64,000 nucleotides of DNA, from positions 49,269,501-49,333,500 of the forward strand of contig NC_068558.1 in assembly GCF_022201045.2 (NCBI RefSeq). The letters are read 5' to 3'. The notes beneath the pieces were generated by a model. That model saw only the letters and a program-made list of their open reading frames with translations. It was not told the DNA's origin and did no database searches. A program made the position numbers and the translations under genes. This DNA comes from Citrus sinensis (lineage: Eukaryota; Streptophyta; Magnoliopsida; Sapindales; Rutaceae). This document shows, piece by piece, positions 63,301 to 64,000 of the stretch (its first letter is position 1; the number at the start of each line of letters is the position of its first letter).

Positions 63301-64000
63301 CTTTATCTTTCCTTCATTGCAAGTATTCTGATCTCACTCTGATGGCAAAGCATATGTATTGTGATACCCTATTCCTATTTTCATGGCATAATATTGGTCT
63401 TATTTGATATGACAAGCAGACACTGTAAAAGAAAAATTAAACAAGCAATTCATGCTCCATTTACATACCTAAAACATGTAGGAGAAGCAAAGAAATTGAA
63501 TCTTCAATTGCATAACTTCTGGGACTCATATGAAAAAGAAAACATGTCCAATATCTATTTGGAGAAAATGTGTAGAGTTTCTTTTCAACATTGTCAAATA
63601 TAACACAATTGATTATACACACAAGTGATTTTTATCTTGTACAAAACAATTCAGGCACATACTAACTTCAGATTTCTCAGCAGCCACAAGGGGATTCAAT
63701 ACAAAAATGCACAGACAACCATAACACATTGATAAGAACGATCATGATAGAAGAATCAATTAACCAACCACACATTCTTGAACACATTTTAAAAATGTCT
63801 GGTTCCTCTCCACAAGGATGCCTTCTTCAGCTACAGGCAAAGTTGAAGAATCAATGGTAAAACGGTAAAACCGTGCCAACCTTGCCTGAGATTTCAATGG
63901 CGAAGGAGTCCCATCAACAACAAAGACTGGAAACGCACCAAACTGCAAAATTACAGACAGTGTTTCACTTTCATACCAAAAAATCCAATTATTGGCCTAA
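59468..64000 (-). CDS. GEN1: Flap endonuclease GEN-like 1 (SEND1), Holliday-junction resolvase (N-terminus outside the window)
   Basis: Rad2/XPG-family nuclease that resolves Holliday junctions in plant nuclei. Seven visible exons on the minus strand join without error: 63942-63772, 63050-62880, 62140-61959, 61835-61589, 61405-61270, 60860-60388 and 59731-59468. Order of parts: end of the XPG-N domain (FPVFVVDGTPSPLKSQAR), XPG-I domain (LKAKGEAEALCAQL, then CITADSDAFLFGA) with its metal-binding acids, helix-hairpin-helix (LIGNDHDLNGVQGIG), a cysteine-rich segment (CSFCGHPGT, CEYC, CNCSLC), a chromodomain-like segment (RYGHQSYVVKWKKA, as known in GEN1), and a basic tail ending SARRRLLFN. The first exon(s) with the N-terminal catalytic glycine lie beyond 64000. 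In Arabidopsis GEN1 (At1g01880) is close to PFC1 (At1g01860), as here. Confidence 0.92.
60277..60362. repeat. Compound (TA)n(GT)n(GA)n microsatellite in a GEN1 intron
   Basis: About 18 TA units, then about 9 GT units, then about 12 GA units, lying 25 bases inside the last intron on the donor side. Probably highly polymorphic. Confidence 0.95.

Overview
This window reads as nuclear DNA of a flowering plant. Genes carry many short exons bounded by GT..AG introns, lie on both strands, and are separated by AT-rich spacers with microsatellites and small non-autonomous transposons; there are no operons or ribosome-binding sites. The proteins resemble eudicot families and, from general memory of the family, look closest to a Citrus-type (Sapindales) tree. 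That species call is an inference from the sequence alone.

Layout: 1-2983 (+) UBX-domain protein, 5' end missing; 3.7-4.0 kb possible plastid ycf1 scrap; 3.9-7.9 kb (-) Golgi methyltransferase of the PMT15/16 type, full of one-base frameshifts and with four N bases; 12.0-13.8 kb (+) F-box/PP2 protein, frameshifted; 17.2-19.9 kb (+) F-box protein like At4g00755, intact; 20.5-22.5 kb (-) PEX11, intact, with a duplicated exon edge in its last intron; 25.3-27.0 kb (-) armadillo-repeat protein, intact, with a likely 5'-UTR intron; 28.7-37.2 kb gene-poor, with two clear MITEs; 37.2-38.1 kb (-) intronless AP2/ERF factor; 41.4-42.6 kb (-) RING-H2 ATL-type E3 ligase; 45.3-46.1 kb (-) GH16 endoglucanase of the EG16 type, frameshifted; 48.0-50.1 kb (+) fructosamine-kinase-like protein, frameshifted; 50.9-51.2 kb (+) small conserved-looking protein; 51.8-55.1 kb (-) plastid rRNA dimethyladenosine transferase (PFC1/KsgA); 55.8-58.3 kb (-) pseudo-response regulator with a GARP/MYB domain, frameshifted; 59.5 kb to the end (-) GEN1/SEND1-type Holliday-junction nuclease, intact but truncated by the window edge.

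The genes do not form a pathway. What links them is ancestry. As I recall Arabidopsis, their counterparts sit in four paralogous places (At1g01820-01880, At2g45720-45750, At3g61060-61080, At4g00750-00760), so this window looks like the unfractionated ancestral order.

A second theme is data quality. Seven genes carry dense +1/-1 changes, mostly at short homopolymers, while their neighbours are perfectly open over hundreds of codons. This patchwork points to locally poor consensus (for example gap filling with uncorrected reads) more than to seven independent young pseudogenes. I found no convincing novel multi-gene system, no CRISPR array, no tRNA or rRNA gene and no autonomous transposon.
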